Positions 1 through 7,922 of a DNA stretch of 64,000 nucleotides are shown in pieces. The stretch spans positions 1 through 64,000 of the forward strand of contig NZ_FOFR01000001.1 in the NCBI RefSeq assembly GCF_900110955.1, in the 5' to 3' direction. The notes beneath the pieces are model-generated. The model was not told the origin of the DNA, ran no database searches, and saw only the letters and a list, made by a program, of their open reading frames with translations. Source of the DNA: Lentzea xinjiangensis (lineage in GTDB: Bacteria; Actinomycetota; Actinomycetes; Mycobacteriales; Pseudonocardiaceae). The position numbers and the translations under genes were made by a program. How positions within the stretch are numbered: position 1 is the first letter of the stretch; each line of letters begins with the position of its first letter.

Positions 1-764
1 CCGCGAACGCCGCGGAACGCCGTCAACAGAAGATCGACAAGCTGAGGATCGCCGGCTCCGCGAACGCCGCGGAACGCCGCCAGCAGAAGGTCGACAAGCT
101 GAGGACCGCTGGCTCCGCCAACACCGCGGAACGCCGTCAGCGGAAGATCGGCGAGCCGAACAAGACCATCGTGGAACGCGTCGCGGAGAGCTCGTGGAAC
201 GACAGCCGCGATCCAGCGAAGATGGGGCTGGCCGTGGTGGACGGCATGATCGGCGTGGCGGCTGACAGCTACCGGACCGCGAGCGCGAACTCGCTCTCGC
301 GCGGAAAGGACGCCGCCTGGCAGGCGAGGCTCGCGTGGGCTGAAGAACAACGGCGCGTCGCCCGCCTGGGCAACGCCGCTACCGCGCAGGACCGAGCGCG
401 GGTCGCGCAGCGGTACGACGCTGTGAGGAGCCTCGACAGCTCCGTGGACAGGTCGCTCGATGCGAACGCTTCTGCGGGAAAGATCATGCGGCGGGTGGTC
501 GCGGGTTCGACCGGCGTCGGGACCGCGGTCGGAGTCGCTTACGACGTCAACGAAGGCAAGCCGTTGGACGAGGCGATCGCAGGTGGTATCGGCGGCGTCG
601 GCGGCGGCATCATCGGCGGCGCGGCGCTGGGAGCGGCCGGGGCACTGGCCGGCGGCGTGGGGGCCCCGGTGGGCGCCTTCGTCGGCGGGGTCGCCGGCGG
701 TACCGCCGGCAGCGCCCTCGCCGAGGAAATGTACAAGGACGTGAAGGAGTCCTTCACCGGCTGA
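1..764 (+). CDS. C-terminal part of a 19-residue-repeat protein with glycine-zipper tail (cut by left edge)
   Basis: The frame is open from the first codon of the window to a TGA at 762-764, giving about 253 visible residues, so the true start lies outside. Residues 1-57 are three tandem 19-residue units starting ANAAERRQQKIDKLR, charged and predicted helical. A helical middle part follows, then a very Gly/Ala-rich hydrophobic stretch encoded at about 570-725 with GxxxG spacing (GGIGGVGGGIIGG), which looks like a glycine zipper able to insert in membranes, and a short polar tail. An internal GTG at 171 would give a 197-residue protein, but the repeats upstream are in the same frame, so a longer protein is more likely. 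I do not recognise the family. An integrase remnant follows directly, so it may be cargo of an integrated element. Polymorphic-toxin-like or phage tail-type proteins are possible but unproven. Confidence 0.6.
   Translation, partial: ANAAERRQQKIDKLRIAGSANAAERRQQKVDKLRTAGSANTAERRQRKIGEPNKTIVERVAESSWNDSRDPAKMGLAVVDGMIGVAADSYRTASANSLSRGKDAAWQARLAWAEEQRRVARLGNAATAQDRARVAQRYDAVRSLDSSVDRSLDANASAGKIMRRVVAGSTGVGTAVGVAYDVNEGKPLDEAIAGGIGGVGGGIIGGAALGAAGALAGGVGAPVGAFVGGVAGGTAGSALAEEMYKDVKESFTG
3..164 (+). repeat. 57-bp in-frame tandem repeat (about 3 copies visible)
   Basis: Units start at 3, 60 and 117. The period is exactly 57 bp, or 19 codons. Units 1 and 2 differ at only a few bases, while unit 3 decays towards its end. 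There are no spacers, so this is not a CRISPR array. More copies probably lie to the left of the window. Confidence 0.85.
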
Positions 765-786
765 CCCACCCGCACGGGTCGGCTCC

Positions 787-921
787 GGCCGGGTCATCAC
801 GCTGGAGGACGGCTCCGCGCTGCGCCCCGGCTCGATCAGCGCCAGGTTCATACGGCTGTACGAGGCAGCAGGCCTGCCGCCGGTCCGGTTGCACGACCTC
901 CGGCACACGGCCGCGACGCGC
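787..921 (+). pseudogene. Tyrosine recombinase (integrase) C-terminal remnant
   Basis: The translated frame contains a C-terminal integrase segment with LHDLRHTAAT at about 889-918, the H-x-x-R box of phage-type tyrosine recombinases, preceded by a typical GSISARFIRLYEAAGLPPV stretch. The catalytic domain before it is missing, and the frame loses similarity right after the box, so the C-terminal catalytic Tyr is gone. It lies immediately 3' of the tRNA-Arg gene, where integrases of tRNA-targeting elements normally sit. It is best read as a deletion scar of an integrated element. Confidence 0.7.
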
Positions 922-996
922 TCGGACACCCATCGGACACCCACAAGATCCACAGGGCGGGTGCGGGGGTTTGGCAGAAATACTCAGGGCACAACA

Positions 997-1030
997 AAGC
1001 CCCAGCCAGACCGAGGTCTGGATGGGGCTT
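997..1030 (-). terminator. Hairpin terminator downstream of tRNA-Arg
   Basis: The arms AAGCCCCATCCAGACC and GGTCTGGCTGGGGCTT (minus strand) pair over 16 bp with one mismatch around a 2-3 base loop, followed by a T-containing run. It lies just after the 3' end of the tRNA-Arg gene. Confidence 0.7.
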
Positions 1031-1033
1031 GTG

Positions 1034-1109
1034 TGGCGCGCTCGACAGGATTCGAACCTGTAACCTTCTGATCCGTAGTCAGATGCTCTATCCGTTGAGC
1101 TACGAGCGC
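1034..1109 (-). tRNA. tRNA-Arg (anticodon ACG)
   Basis: The acceptor arms GCGCTCG and CGAGCGC pair perfectly. The anticodon loop CTACGGA gives ACG, the T loop is GGTTCGAATCC, and CCA is encoded at 1036-1034. It is 76 nt long with CCA. Its 3' half is the likely attachment site used by the element whose integrase remnant lies next to it. Confidence 0.95.
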
Positions 1110-1151
1110 AAGCTATTCAATTGTAACCGATCCCCTAGAGGCTCGGCCTTG

Positions 1152-1241
1152 CGGAGGCTCCGGGATTTGAACCCGGGATGGGGGGTTACCCCAAACCGCA
1201 TTAGCAGTGCGGCGCCATAGACCAGACTAGGCGAAGCCTCC
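1152..1241 (-). tRNA. tRNA-Ser (anticodon GCU)
   Basis: This class II tRNA of about 90 nt has a long variable arm. The acceptor GGAGGCT pairs with AGCCTCC, the anticodon loop CTGCTAA gives GCU, and the T loop is GGTTCAAATCC. CCA is not encoded. Confidence 0.94.
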
Positions 1242-1297
1242 CGGGACCATCCTTGGCCACGACGCATAGGTTACACAGGTCCTCAACCGACTTGCAA

Positions 1298-1362
1298 AAC
1301 GCCCCCCTCGAAGCCTGAACACCGCAGGTCAGAGCCCCTGCGGAGGGCTCGAAAGGGGCGTT
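1298..1362 (-). terminator. Nested hairpin, likely terminator of aacS
   Basis: The outer arms AACGCCCC and GGGGCGTT enclose an inner perfect CCGCAGG/CCTGCGG stem. It lies just after the stop of the acetoacetyl-CoA synthetase gene and before the tRNA-Ser gene on the same strand. Confidence 0.6.
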
Positions 1363-1396
1363 AAACGCCTGTTCACCGCCGCGGAAGTGATCTAGA

Positions 1397-3340
1397 TCAT
1401 CCCGAGGCGAGTTCCAGGAACGGTTGGAGCGACTCGGGATTGCGCAGGGCTCCGCGCGACACGGCCCGGTCCACGTCCATGCCGGCGAGGATCTTCTTGA
1501 CCGGGACCTCGCACTTCTTGCCGTTGAGCGTCCGGGGGATTTCGGCCACGGCCACGAAGCGGTTCGGGACGTGGCGCGGGGACAGGGAGGAGCGCAGTTC
1601 CTTGCGCAGCACCGGTTCCACGTCGGCCAGGGAAACGCCGTCCAGCACGACGAAGCAGAGCAGCTCGCCCTCGGTGGCGCCGGACGTGTCGATCACCAGG
1701 GAGTCCACGACGCCGTCGACGGACTCGACGACCCGGTAGAACTCCGCGGTGCCCATGCGGACGCCGCCGCGGTTCAGGGTCGAGTCGGACCGGCCGTAGA
1801 TCACGGCCGAGCCGCGCGGGGTGATGCGGATCCAGTCGCCGTGGCGCCAGATGCCGGGGTAGGTGTCGAAGTACGCGTCGCGCAGGCGGGAACCGTCCTC
1901 GTCGCCCCAGAAGAAGACCGGCATGGACGGCATCGGCTTGGTGATCACCAGCTCGCCCACGGCGTCCTCGACCGGGTTGCCCGCCTCGTCGTAGGCCTGC
2001 ACGGCGGCGCCCAGGGCCCGGCAGGACAGCTCGCCGAGCCACACCGGGCGGTCGGGGGAGGCGGCCACGAAGGCGGTGCAGAGGTCGGTGCCGCCGGAGA
2101 CCGAGGCGATCTGCACGTCCTCGCCGACGGCCGTGGCGATCCAGCGGAAGCCTTCCGGGGACAGGGGGGCGCCGGTCGAGCCGACCACCCGCAGGCCCGT
2201 CAGGTCGTAGCGGGCGGACGGGTCGAGGCCCTCCTTCAGGCACGACTGGACGTACGGGGCCGAGGTGCCGAAGTAGGTGACCCGGTGCTGTTCCGCCAAG
2301 TGCCACAACGTGTTCAGCGACGGGAACGCGGGGCTGCCGTCGTACAGGACGATCGTCGTCCCGACCAGCAGACCGCCGACCAGGTAGTTCCACATCATCC
2401 AGCCGGTGGTGGTGAACCAGAAGAAGCGGTCGCCGGGGCCCAGGTCGCTGTGCAGGCCCAGCATCTTCAGGTGTTCCAGCACGATGCCGCCGTGGCCCTG
2501 CACGATGCCCTTGGGCAGGCCGGTGGTCCCGGACGAGTAGAGCACCCACAGCGGGTGGTCGAACGGCACCGGCGTGAACTCCGGCGCGGCGCCCTCGTGC
2601 GCGGCCATCAGCTCCGCGAACGACAGCGCGTCCGGCAGCGTCGCCTCGACACCGAGGTAGTCGATCAGGACGGTGGCGCGCAGACCGGGTAGCTGCGCGC
2701 GGATCTCCTCGACGACCGGGCGGCAGTCGAACGACCGTCCGTTGTAGACGTAGCCGGAGACGGCGACGAACACCGCGGGCTCGATCTGGGTGAAGCGGTC
2801 GGCCACGGCCCGCGCGCCGAAGTCCGGGGAGCAGGACGACCACACCGCACCCAGCGAGGCGGCCGCCAGGAAGGCGATCAGGGCCTCGGGGGCGTTCGGG
2901 ACGAGTGCCACCACCCGGTCGCCGGCGGAGACGCCCAGAGACGCCAACGCGGCCCGGAAAGCGGCCACCCGCGAGCGCAGCTCGCCGAACGTCAGGGACG
3001 ACGCGGCGCCGTCCTCGCGGTGGAAGAGCACGGCGAGGTCGTCGTCGGCACCGCGGCGCAGTGCGTGCTCGGCGTAGTTCAGGGTCGCGCCGGGGAACCA
3101 CCGCGCGCCCGGCATGTCCGAGGAGCCCAGCACGCGGTCGTACCCGGAGTGGAACCGGACGTCGAAGTACTCGGCCGTGGCGGCCCAGAACCCCTCGAGG
3201 TCCGAGACCGACCACTCCCACAGCGACTCGTAGTCGGAGAAGTCGTGGCCGCGGTCACGGAGCCACGACCGGAAGGCGGTCATCCCGTTGTCCCTCGTGG
3301 GGTCCGGGCGCCACAGCAGTTCGACGTCGGTGTCGGTCAT
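1397..3340 (-). CDS. aacS: Acetoacetyl-CoA synthetase (acetoacetate-CoA ligase)
   Basis: This 647-residue ANL-superfamily adenylating enzyme activates acetoacetate to acetoacetyl-CoA with ATP in the cytoplasm, feeding ketone-body carbon into lipid or polyketide metabolism. It has the N-terminal ACS-type extension (FRSWLRDRGHDF), the P-loop YSSGTTGLPKGIVQ, the SGGTDLC A5-type motif, the hinge YGRSDSTLNRGGVRMG and a C-terminal RTLNGKKCEVPVKK carrying the conserved adenylation lysine. Length matches the family (about 650). The ATG at 3340 gives the expected N terminus. It sits downstream of the EspG gene on the same strand, separated by a small hairpin, so it probably has its own promoter. Other acyl-CoA synthetases are possible, but the N-terminal region and GGTD motif favour AacS. 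Confidence 0.92.
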   Translation of the reverse strand: MTDTDVELLWRPDPTRDNGMTAFRSWLRDRGHDFSDYESLWEWSVSDLEGFWAATAEYFDVRFHSGYDRVLGSSDMPGARWFPGATLNYAEHALRRGADDDLAVLFHREDGAASSLTFGELRSRVAAFRAALASLGVSAGDRVVALVPNAPEALIAFLAAASLGAVWSSCSPDFGARAVADRFTQIEPAVFVAVSGYVYNGRSFDCRPVVEEIRAQLPGLRATVLIDYLGVEATLPDALSFAELMAAHEGAAPEFTPVPFDHPLWVLYSSGTTGLPKGIVQGHGGIVLEHLKMLGLHSDLGPGDRFFWFTTTGWMMWNYLVGGLLVGTTIVLYDGSPAFPSLNTLWHLAEQHRVTYFGTSAPYVQSCLKEGLDPSARYDLTGLRVVGSTGAPLSPEGFRWIATAVGEDVQIASVSGGTDLCTAFVAASPDRPVWLGELSCRALGAAVQAYDEAGNPVEDAVGELVITKPMPSMPVFFWGDEDGSRLRDAYFDTYPGIWRHGDWIRITPRGSAVIYGRSDSTLNRGGVRMGTAEFYRVVESVDGVVDSLVIDTSGATEGELLCFVVLDGVSLADVEPVLRKELRSSLSPRHVPNRFVAVAEIPRTLNGKKCEVPVKKILAGMDVDRAVSRGALRNPESLQPFLELASG

Positions 3341-3404
3341 GCCCCAATGTCTAGTTGAGGCGCATCCGCACGTCCATGTGTGATTGGCGGACAGGGCGTC
3401 CCCC

Positions 3405-3421
3405 GGTGGTGTGGCACCACC
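3405..3421 (-). terminator. Short hairpin after the ESX-type operon
   Basis: A perfect 7-bp stem GGTGGTG/CACCACC with a 3-nt loop lies 10 nt after the espG stop. There is no strong T run, so it is a weak terminator candidate. Confidence 0.4.
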
Positions 3422-3431
3422 CCGTGTGGAA

Positions 3432-4187
3432 CTACCCCGCCACCAGCAGCTCGTCGACGGCGTTCGTCAGCCGTGCCGCGTCCGTGGGGGCGAGCACGAG
3501 CCAGCCGTTCTGCTTGCGGAGGAGGTACCGGCCCTCGCGCGTGTCGAGCCACGACACCGAACGGCCCGTCGGGCGGGGGACCCCGTCGCGGTTGCGGGCG
3601 GTCAGGCCGAGCTCGCCGCCGCCGATGCGGGACGTGACGATGCGCATCAGCGTGTGGGCCTCTGGTTCGCGGACGCCGGCGTCGCGCAGGACCTCCAGGA
3701 AACCCTGCTTGCCCTCCTGCTCCCCCGCCTTGCCCGCCCGGACGTAGTCGTCCCAGCGCACGTTCACGGCGCGGCCGGCGCCCGGCGCGAGGGCCGGCAG
3801 CGACGACACCGTGGCCGAGGCGAGCGACGTCGGCCGGAACGGGTACAGGTGCACCTGGTCCTTCACGCGGGCGGCGAACGCGCCGCTCCAGCCAGCGCAC
3901 GCGATGCCGCGGGCCAGTTCGGTGCCCTTGAAGTACGCGATCTCGAGCGCGCGGTCGAACTCGCCGAGGCCCGCGACCAGCGCCCGCAGCTCCGGGTCGG
4001 GACGGTGCACGGTGCCCAGGCGGCGGGCCTGCAGGGTGCGCGAGCTCTCCTCGACGAGGCGCTCCCGCGCCGCTCGGGTGGCCCCGAAGTGGGGCGTGCC
4101 GAGCGGCACGACGCGGTCCTCACCGTGCACGGCTTGCCACAGCAGGAAGAACTCCTGCGAGCTCACCGTGAACTGTCTGTCGTTCAC
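3432..4187 (-). CDS. EspG-family ESX secretion-associated chaperone
   Basis: The 251-residue protein resembles the EspG family, cytosolic chaperones that bind the helical tip of PE-PPE dimers and deliver them to type VII secretion. Visible family traits are the N-terminal segment FTVSSQEFFLLWQAVHG, an acidic/arginine-rich middle and the C-terminal GRYLLRKQNGWLVLAP strand near the end. It overlaps the PPE-like gene by 4 bp (ATGA), so it is translationally coupled and the last gene of a three-gene operon. No ESX core genes (EccB-EccE, MycP) are in the window, so it may serve a remote secretion locus. Confidence 0.75.
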   Translation of the reverse strand: MNDRQFTVSSQEFFLLWQAVHGEDRVVPLGTPHFGATRAARERLVEESSRTLQARRLGTVHRPDPELRALVAGLGEFDRALEIAYFKGTELARGIACAGWSGAFAARVKDQVHLYPFRPTSLASATVSSLPALAPGAGRAVNVRWDDYVRAGKAGEQEGKQGFLEVLRDAGVREPEAHTLMRIVTSRIGGGELGLTARNRDGVPRPTGRSVSWLDTREGRYLLRKQNGWLVLAPTDAARLTNAVDELLVAG

Positions 4188-5464
4188 TGGCCGATCACCG
4201 GCGGGGCGGCCTTGCGGTCCAGGCCGAAGACGTTGTCGTCCTCCTCCAGGTAGCTCGCGCTCTTGTGCTCGCGCTCGTCGTCGCGGCCGCCCGCGCCGGG
4301 AGCACCGGCGATCGGCGCGGCGCCCATCGCGAGCGGGTTCTGGAACGCCCTGGTCTGGTTGCCGGTCGCCGCCGACGAGGCCGCCGCGGCCGCACCGGCG
4401 CCACCGCGCGAGCCCTCGCTCACGCCGGCCGCGCCCCCGGCGACGCCGGGACCACCGGCGCCACCGCCACCCCCGGCGCCGCCCTGGCCGCCGGAGCCGG
4501 GCGCGAACGGACGGGCCATGCCGCCGCCGAACCCACCGCCGCCGCCACCACGGCCACCACGGCCACCGCCGGAACCGCCGCCACCGCCGCGCGAGGACGT
4601 GGTCGTGCCGCCGCGGTTCTGACCGGGCGCACCGGGCGGCACCGGGGCCGCCGCGCCACCACCGGTCGTGGTGTCCGGGACCGGCGCCGGCGTGCGACCG
4701 CCGAGCTCGGGCCCGGCCGGCGGCGTCGGGTTGATGGGGTTGACCGGAGGCGTGAACTGCGAGGGCACGGTCTGGTCGACCGCGGCCGAGTTGCGCTGGA
4801 ACGCCGCCATCACGTCCGCCGCGCGGCGGTGCGAGGCGTCGTTGGCCGCGAGGGTCTCGACGGGGCTGGAGCCGACGGCCTCGAAGCCCGCGAACTCGCC
4901 CGTGGTGGTGTGCTGGCGCTGGTCCCGCACCGCGCCGAGCCCGTCGGCCTGCTCGGCCAGCGCGATCCGGTCGGCCGGGCGCAGGACCGTCCTCGGCACC
5001 GCGCCGTCCGCCACCGGCGGCTCGGGCGCCTGCGGGGGCGGCGGCATCGCGGCGCGGGCGGCCTCGACGTTGTCGGTCTCGGTGGCGATGGCCGCGGAGA
5101 TCTTGTGCGCGTAGGTCGCGGTGTCGTCGACCCAGTTGGTGACCTCGGTCAGGCCGTCGCGGGCGAGCCTGGCCGACTCGCTGTCCCAGCCGACGGTCGA
5201 GTCCTCGACGGCCTTGAGCAGGCTGGCCCGCACCCCGGCGATGTCGTCGCCGATCTTCTGCCAGTTCGTGGCCGCGGTCTGGGCACCGGCGAGGTTCACG
5301 CCGGTGTGGACCATCTTGTAGAGCTGCTCGTGGGTGTACGTCATCCAGTCGACCGGCTCATGCAGGTCGTTGCGGTCGTACTTGCCGTCGTGGTGGTGAT
5401 GGTGCGACGAGCTGTTGCCCCTGTTGCCGTTGCCCCTGTTGTTGTCGTACGACCCCTGGCTCAC
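4184..5464 (-). CDS. PPE-like type VII secretion substrate with Pro/Gly-rich tail
   Basis: Residues about 1-160 form a helical PPE/WXG-like domain (MTYTHEQLYKMVHTG, then VGWDSES in a helix-turn-helix position). The rest, about 165-400, is low-complexity Pro-, Gly- and Ala-rich sequence ending in an acidic/basic segment. The N terminus is unusual, with Asn/Gly/Ser-rich sequence and a run of five histidines before the helical domain. Its 426 residues fit actinobacterial PPE-like proteins outside Mycobacterium. It overlaps its upstream and downstream genes by 4 bp each. Inferred role: secreted partner forming a dimer with the upstream small protein, with EspG as chaperone. Confidence 0.7.
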   Translation of the reverse strand: MSQGSYDNNRGNGNRGNSSSHHHHHDGKYDRNDLHEPVDWMTYTHEQLYKMVHTGVNLAGAQTAATNWQKIGDDIAGVRASLLKAVEDSTVGWDSESARLARDGLTEVTNWVDDTATYAHKISAAIATETDNVEAARAAMPPPPQAPEPPVADGAVPRTVLRPADRIALAEQADGLGAVRDQRQHTTTGEFAGFEAVGSSPVETLAANDASHRRAADVMAAFQRNSAAVDQTVPSQFTPPVNPINPTPPAGPELGGRTPAPVPDTTTGGGAAAPVPPGAPGQNRGGTTTSSRGGGGGSGGGRGGRGGGGGGFGGGMARPFAPGSGGQGGAGGGGGAGGPGVAGGAAGVSEGSRGGAGAAAAASSAATGNQTRAFQNPLAMGAAPIAGAPGAGGRDDEREHKSASYLEEDDNVFGLDRKAAPPVIGQ

Positions 5465-5997
5465 CAGGACCCCCCGGCGTTCTTCATGGCCTTCTCGGAC
5501 TCGTCGTCGGCTTCACGGGTGGTGTCGCGGTTGCGCTTGAGCGCGTCGCTGATGTCGTCGAGGACCTTGAAGAGGTCCAGCAACGCCTTGGCGGCACCGG
5601 AGTCCTCCCCGACGGCGAGCTCGGAGAACCGCGCGCTGATCGCCTTCGCGACGGGGTTCTCACCGAACTGCAACGGCGTGGCGAGCTGGTCGGTCGCGCG
5701 CTTCCACAGGCCCATCACCTGGTCGCGCGCGTCGTCGACCGCCTTGATCAGCGCGTCCGCTGCGTCGACGTCGAGCGTCAGCTTCCCGTCGTCCGCGGCC
5801 TGGTCGAGCTTGGCCGCGGCGTGGCTCGCCTCCGCCTTGTCCACCAGCATCTGTTGCTGGAGCACGGGTTTCGCCGCGGCGAGCTGCTCCGCGGTGATCG
5901 GCGTCGTCGTCGCCGTGGAGACCTCGGGGGTCACCGGTGGTGTCCCCGCCGTCGCCGTTCCAGTCGTCTCAGAGCCTGTCCCAGTGCCTTCAGCCAT
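5461..5997 (-). CDS. Small PE-like/ESX-associated protein
   Basis: The 178-residue protein has a Thr/Gly-rich N terminus (about 1-35) followed by an all-helical, Ala/Asp/Lys-rich region ending KNAGGSW. It has no signal peptide and no membrane segment. It is the first gene of the operon with the PPE-like and EspG genes (4-bp overlap), and its size and helical character fit the PE-like partner slot. I see no clear PE motif, so the assignment rests on context. AGGGGG, about 9 nt upstream of the ATG on the minus strand, is a good ribosome binding site. Confidence 0.6.
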   Translation of the reverse strand: MAEGTGTGSETTGTATAGTPPVTPEVSTATTTPITAEQLAAAKPVLQQQMLVDKAEASHAAAKLDQAADDGKLTLDVDAADALIKAVDDARDQVMGLWKRATDQLATPLQFGENPVAKAISARFSELAVGEDSGAAKALLDLFKVLDDISDALKRNRDTTREADDESEKAMKNAGGSW

Positions 5998-6133
5998 TCC
6001 TCATAACCCCCTGCACTGCCTAACTCGTCACCGCAGCACTGGGTGTTACCTGCAGCTACACCCAGACAGCCGTCCGAAGCACCCCTTAGATGTACCTGGG
6101 CGACGGTTCGGTTCCAATCCGCCGTAAAGACCC

Positions 6134-6775
6134 TTACCTCAAGTGCGCGTCGACCCAGTTCAACGCGCGAGCCCACGCTTCGTCACTCGAGACGTCGAAG
6201 CGGATCACATCTGACGCGGTTTCCGAGGAAATCACCGCATCACGAAGCTTGCTCACTTCTTCCGAGTCGTCGTCGCGGTAGATGCCGAGCCACGGGCACG
6301 AGAGGTCGGCCGCCACGTCGACCAGCGCGGGCAGCCCGTCGGAGAGCGGCTCGAGGATGCCCGGCCCCTGCACGGTGACCGCCGCGCCGATCGTGCGGCT
6401 CGCGGCGACCACCATCGCGACCGTGCCGCCGATGTCGAAGCCGACGACACCCATGCGGTCCGCGCCCACGCCCCGCTGGCCCAGCCACACGAACGCGACG
6501 TCGGTGTCGGCGAGCAGCCGGTCGCCGGAGAGCTTGCTGACCCGGTCCCTGATGTCGTCGCCGTGCACGCGGTCCTCGTCGTAGAGGTGCGGCGCGATGG
6601 CGAGCCAGCCCTCGTCGGCCAGGCTGCTGACGAGCGTCCGCACCCCCGTGGTGATGCCGCGGGCCTCGTGCAGCACCACGAGTCCGCCCCGCACGGCGGA
6701 GTCGGGTTCGGCGATCGTCACCCGGAGCTCGCGGCCGTCGGTGAGGGAGAGCGTCTCGACGCGGGTAGTGGTCAT
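6134..6775 (-). CDS. Dienelactone hydrolase-family protein with altered catalytic site
   Basis: The 213-residue alpha/beta hydrolase has dienelactone hydrolase layout: VVLHEARGI at residues 33-41 keeps the family Glu, and the nucleophile elbow VVGFDIGG is at 110-117. The normal nucleophile Cys is Asp114 here. The usual C-terminal catalytic His is not seen, since the corresponding stretch reads IRFDVSSDEAW. Length is slightly short for the family (about 230-250). It may be a non-hydrolytic homologue or use different chemistry. It is divergent from the aminotransferase gene, sharing a 75-bp promoter region. Confidence 0.75.
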   Translation of the reverse strand: MTTTRVETLSLTDGRELRVTIAEPDSAVRGGLVVLHEARGITTGVRTLVSSLADEGWLAIAPHLYDEDRVHGDDIRDRVSKLSGDRLLADTDVAFVWLGQRGVGADRMGVVGFDIGGTVAMVVAASRTIGAAVTVQGPGILEPLSDGLPALVDVAADLSCPWLGIYRDDDSEEVSKLRDAVISSETASDVIRFDVSSDEAWARALNWVDAHLR

Positions 6776-6850
6776 GTTTCCACCCTCGCACGCCGGGGTG
6801 AACTCCAGTCAACGTGACCAATCGGACGGAGCAATGCGAGGATCGGGGAC

Positions 6851-7918
6851 ATGACCGTGCGAACCCGTGCTGACCTGGCGTCCCTGCCGTCCTACGTGCC
6901 CGGCAGGACCATCCCCGGCGCCATCAAGCTCGCGAGCAACGAGGTGTCCGCCGGACCGCTCCCGAGCGTCGTGAAGGCGATCGCCGACGCGGCCACCGCG
7001 ATCAACCGGTACCCGGACTCGGGCTGCACCGAGCTCACCGCGAGGCTCGCCGACAAGCTCGGCGTCCCCGTGGACCACCTGGCGCTCGGCTGCGGCTCGG
7101 TGACCCTGTGCCAGCAGCTCGTCCAGGCGACGTGCACCGAGAACGACGAGGTGCTGTTCGCGTGGCGGTCGTTCGAGGCGTACCCGATCGTCACGCACGT
7201 GGCCGGTGCCCGGCAGATCCGCGTGCCGCTGACCCCGGAGCACGGGCACGACCTCGACGCGATGGCCGCGGCGATCACGCCGGACACGCGCATGGTCTTC
7301 GTCTGCAACCCGAACAACCCGACGGGCACCGCGCTGCGCACCGAGGAGATCGAGGCGTTCATCGCCAAGGTCCCGCGCGACGTGCTCGTGGTGCTCGACG
7401 AGGCCTACAAGGAGTTCGTCGACGACGCCCACATCCCCGACGGGGTCGAGCTGGCCAAGCAGTACTGGACCACCGGCCACAACAACGTGGCGGTGCTGAG
7501 GACGTTCTCCAAGGCGTACGGCCTCGCGGGCCTGCGGATCGGCTACGCGGTCGCGCCGCCCGTGGTCGCCGACGCGCTGCGGAAGGTCTACGTGCCGTTC
7601 TCCGTGAACGCGCTCGCGCAGGTGGCCGCGATGGCCTCGCTGGACGCCGAGGACGAGCTGATGGTCCGCTGCCGCGCGATCGTGGCGGAACGCACCCGCG
7701 TGCGCGGCGAGCTGCTGGCGATGGGCTACGAGGTGCCGGAAACCCAGGCGAACTTCGTGTGGCTGCCGCTGGGCGAGCGCACGGCCGCGTTCAACGAGCA
7801 CTGCCTGACGCACAAGGTCGTCGTGCGCGCGTTCGCGGGCGAAGGCACCCGCGTGACGATCGGCGAACCGGACGAGAACGACGCCTTCCTGGCCGCCGCC
7901 CGCGCGTTCACCTCCTGA
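6851..7918 (+). CDS. pat: Histidinol-phosphate/aromatic amino acid aminotransferase
   Basis: This 355-residue class I/II PLP aminotransferase of the HisC/Pat branch transfers amino groups between aromatic amino acids (or histidinol phosphate) and 2-oxo acids. Visible features are NRYPD near residue 55, the PLP-binding segment ALGCGSVTLCQQ, CNPNNPTG, LDEAYKEF and the Schiff-base lysine in TFSKAYGLAGLRIGY, with the C-terminal Arg in GEGTRVTIG. It is isolated from other his genes, as in the second HisC-like gene of mycobacteria (Rv3772, as I recall), which favours the aromatic-specific Pat role. hisC cannot be excluded from sequence alone. Confidence 0.85.
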   Translation: MTVRTRADLASLPSYVPGRTIPGAIKLASNEVSAGPLPSVVKAIADAATAINRYPDSGCTELTARLADKLGVPVDHLALGCGSVTLCQQLVQATCTENDEVLFAWRSFEAYPIVTHVAGARQIRVPLTPEHGHDLDAMAAAITPDTRMVFVCNPNNPTGTALRTEEIEAFIAKVPRDVLVVLDEAYKEFVDDAHIPDGVELAKQYWTTGHNNVAVLRTFSKAYGLAGLRIGYAVAPPVVADALRKVYVPFSVNALAQVAAMASLDAEDELMVRCRAIVAERTRVRGELLAMGYEVPETQANFVWLPLGERTAAFNEHCLTHKVVVRAFAGEGTRVTIGEPDENDAFLAAARAFTS

Positions 7919-7922
7919 ACGG

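Noticed and set aside
3..164. CRISPR-like array at the left edge
   Set aside because: Units are contiguous without spacers, the period is 57 bp, and the sequence keeps one reading frame, so it is a protein repeat.
4265..6127. Plus-strand 620-codon frame opposite the ESX-type operon
   Set aside because: Gly/Arg/Ala-rich shadow of the PPE-like and PE-like genes; the minus strand has coupled ATGA overlaps and recognisable domains.
5998..6133. ECF sigma promoter (GGAAC type) before the ESX-type operon
   Set aside because: A GGAAC-like hexamer is present on the minus strand, but spacing to a -10 GT motif is not convincing.
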